Assembly: GCA_003149065.1 (NCBI GenBank)
Contig: QGFZ01000001.1
Coordinates: 496,001-560,000, forward strand
Origin: Ruminococcaceae bacterium R-25
GTDB taxonomy: Bacteria; Bacillota; Clostridia; Saccharofermentanales; Saccharofermentanaceae
DNA length: 64,000 nucleotides
Direction: 5' to 3'
In this document: positions 62,610-64,000 of the stretch, piece after piece
Position numbering within the stretch: the stretch's first letter is position 1
Layout: every line of letters starts with the position of its first letter
Position numbers and translations under genes: made by a program
Notes under the pieces: model-generated
The model's database searches: none
What the model saw: only the letters and a program-made list of their open reading frames with translations
What the model was told of the DNA's origin: nothing

Positions 62610-63056
62610 ATGAGATTTTGTATTCAGGTCGTAAAGCAGGCATCAGTTGATATTGAAGGCAAGAGGATCTCAGAGATAGGTTCCGGTATGCTGGTGCTCG
62701 TAGGCGTCGGCAAAGAAGATGATGAAGCCACAGCCGATAAGATGATCGCAAAACTCCTCAAGATGCGCATATTCTCAGACAGTAACGGCAAGACCAACTT
62801 AAGCCTTGCAGATACGGAAGGAGAGATGCTCCTCGTATCCCAGTTTACTTTGTATGCAGACTGCAGGCACGGCAACAGGCCGTCTTTTACTGACAGTATG
62901 GGTCCTCAAAGAGCAGAGGAACTCTATAATTACATCGCTGATTCCATAAGACCTCAGGTCAAAAAGCTGGGGCTGGGAGTTTTCGGCGCAGACATGCAGG
63001 TGAGCCTTATTAATGACGGCCCTTTTACCGTTATCCTCGATTCTGCGGACATTTAA
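62610..63056 (+). CDS. dtd: D-aminoacyl-tRNA deacylase
   Basis: A 148-residue Dtd protein that hydrolyses D-amino acids from tRNA. Signatures SQFTLYADCRHGNRPSF (with the catalytic-site SQxTL) and GVFGADMQVSLINDGPFT (the Gly/Pro motif) are clear. The open frame extends upstream to 62553, but MRFCIQVVKQASV at 62610 is the normal N-terminus and GAGGG precedes it. Confidence 0.95.
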   Translation: MRFCIQVVKQASVDIEGKRISEIGSGMLVLVGVGKEDDEATADKMIAKLLKMRIFSDSNGKTNLSLADTEGEMLLVSQFTLYADCRHGNRPSFTDSMGPQRAEELYNYIADSIRPQVKKLGLGVFGADMQVSLINDGPFTVILDSADI

Positions 63057-63118
63057 TGCCGTAATTGTCTGATTTAGGCCTATTTATCACCATTTTGAAA
63101 TATTAATATATATATTAT

Positions 63119-63146
63119 TTGTTAAAATGGCAGGTAGTGATAAAAT
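63119..63146 (+). promoter_or_regulatory. clpX promoter
   Basis: TTGTTA (63119-63124), 16-nt spacer, TAAAAT (63141-63146), 37 nt before the start codon. Confidence 0.55.
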
Positions 63147-63182
63147 ACTATGACTAAAAATATTATTTTTAGGAGATTTTGA

Positions 63183-64000
63183 ATGGCTAATTCTAAGAAC
63201 GGCAACTATGGCGGCGGTGATTCAAGAGAAGTCTTGAGTTGTTCTTTCTGCGGAAAGTCCGAATATGAAGTGCCCAGACTCTTTTCCGGTGTTAATTGCT
63301 ACATCTGTATCGATTGCATCAGGACAGCTTACGGTATCGTAGCAGAAGAAGAGAAGGTCAATAAAAAGCGCAAGATGCGCAGCATTAAACCTAAGAAACT
63401 TATCACACCTCGTGAGATCAAGGACAGGCTTGACGATTACATCGTAGGTCAGGATGAAGCAAAGGTTGCTCTTTCTGTTGCAGTTTATAACCACTATAAA
63501 TGCGTTTATGCAGATCTTTCCACTGATGATACAGAGATGGCTGAGAGCAACATCCTTCTTCTCGGACCTACGGGTTCAGGTAAGACTCTTCTTGCTCAGA
63601 CTCTGGCAAGGATCCTCAATGTTCCTTTCGCAGTTGCTGATGCTACGAGCCTTACACAGGCCGGTTACGTCGGTGAAGACGTAGAGAATATCCTCTTAAA
63701 GCTCATCGTCGCTGCTGACTACGATATCGAGAGAGCCCAGACAGGCATTATCTATATCGACGAGATCGATAAGATTGCTAAGAAGTCCGAGAATGTTTCG
63801 ATCACACGTGACGTAAGCGGTGAGGGCGTGCAGCAGGCATTGCTCAAGATCTTGGAGAGCACTGTTGCGAACGTACCTCCCAAGGGCGGCAGAAAGCATC
63901 CTAACGAAGAATGCATCAAGATCGATACGACAAATATCCTCTTCATCTGCGGCGGAGCTTTTGATGGTTTGGATGAGATCATCGCACAGAGAGTCGAGCA
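63183..64000 (+). CDS. clpX: ATP-dependent Clp protease ATP-binding subunit ClpX (cut by window end)
   Basis: The first 272 codons are in the window; the gene continues past 64000. The zinc-binding domain has C20-x2-C23 and C42-x2-C45 with 18 residues between the pairs, as in ClpX. The AAA+ domain has Walker A GPTGSGKT (128-135), the pore-proximal [14 protein letters not shown], and Walker [12 protein letters not shown] followed by [18 protein letters not shown] precedes ATG. It unfolds substrates for ClpP. No clpP or tig lies upstream, unlike the common tig-clpP-clpX order. Confidence 0.96.
   Translation, partial: MANSKNGNYGGGDSREVLSCSFCGKSEYEVPRLFSGVNCYICIDCIRTAYGIVAEEEKVNKKRKMRSIKPKKLITPREIKDRLDDYIVGQDEAKVALSVAVYNHYKCVYADLSTDDTEMAESNILLLGPTGSGKTLLAQTLARILNVPFAVADATSLTQAGYVGEDVENILLKLIVAADYDIERAQTGIIYIDEIDKIAKKSENVSITRDVSGEGVQQALLKILESTVANVPPKGGRKHPNEECIKIDTTNILFICGGAFDGLDEIIAQRVE

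Overview
The window is a gene-dense stretch of chromosome from a low-to-mid GC, Gram-positive anaerobe, most likely a member of the Clostridia (Bacillota). This is inferred from gene content: MiaB-MutS-MutL-MiaA-LexA, the YqhY/AmaP-NusB-XseAB-IspA-Dxs-NadK-ArgR-RecN block, RNase Y/YmdB, PhoH/PgpH/YbeY/Era/RecO and a zinc-finger ClpX. Strong GGAGG ribosome sites, TTG/GTG starts and TATAAT-type promoters agree. recN is not followed by spoIVB-spo0A, which suggests a non-sporulating lineage. A GH10 xylanase fits a plant-polysaccharide (gut or rumen) setting. The species cannot be named from sequence alone.

Layout. 1-2.0 kb: a Fur-family regulator and, convergent to it, a D,D-carboxypeptidase. 2.2-9.2 kb: tRNA modification and mismatch repair operon (miaB, mutS, mutL, miaA). 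9.5-11.4 kb: lexA divergent from an HTH protein, then a small membrane protein. 11.6-13.0 kb: glutamate dehydrogenase. 13.2-15.1 kb: a membrane-anchored protein with a degenerate PP2C-type phosphatase domain. 15.1-15.7 kb: a gene-free interval holding a terminator, a 53-nt-period array of alternating inverted arms and two 50-nt palindromic elements. 15.7-17.7 kb: lysC and, divergently, a YqeG-type HAD phosphatase. 17.8-27.4 kb: efp, an Asp23/AmaP module, nusB, xseAB, ispA, dxs, nadK, argR, recN. 27.4-30.7 kb: a membrane protein of unknown function, a MATE exporter and a small unknown gene. 30.8-34.7 kb: a cell-surface O-acylation cluster (SGNH, DUF4358-like, MBOAT, DHHW).

34.7-39.7 kb: an RluA-type pseudouridine synthase, RNase Y, an unknown internally duplicated zinc-ribbon protein, and YmdB. 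39.7-47.1 kb: lspA, rluD, phoH, a PgpH-type HD phosphodiesterase, a single-ORF YbeY-Era fusion, recO and an unknown gene. 47.2-51.8 kb: GH10 xylanase, a nuclease-helicase of the DinG/XPD class, and an alpha/beta hydrolase lipoprotein. 51.8-52.3 kb: a second inverted-arm array with almost the same geometry as the first but unrelated arm sequences, then tRNA-Leu(CAG). 52.3-54.6 kb: a zinc-ribbon protein divergent from a PASTA protein, then a membrane protein. 54.7-59.3 kb: DUF362-ferredoxin protein, cysteine desulfurase, ThiI and an AIR-synthase-like protein. 59.5-64.0 kb: glyA, rarA, a lipoprotein, dtd and the start of clpX, which runs off the window.

Most of the window is housekeeping. The parts most worth a second look are the YbeY-Era fusion, the two same-geometry inverted-arm arrays, and the pseudophosphatase-TM-SH3-proline-rich protein. 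No prophage, insertion sequence, CRISPR-Cas locus or rRNA was seen. Functions are assigned by motif reading only; no database search was run.
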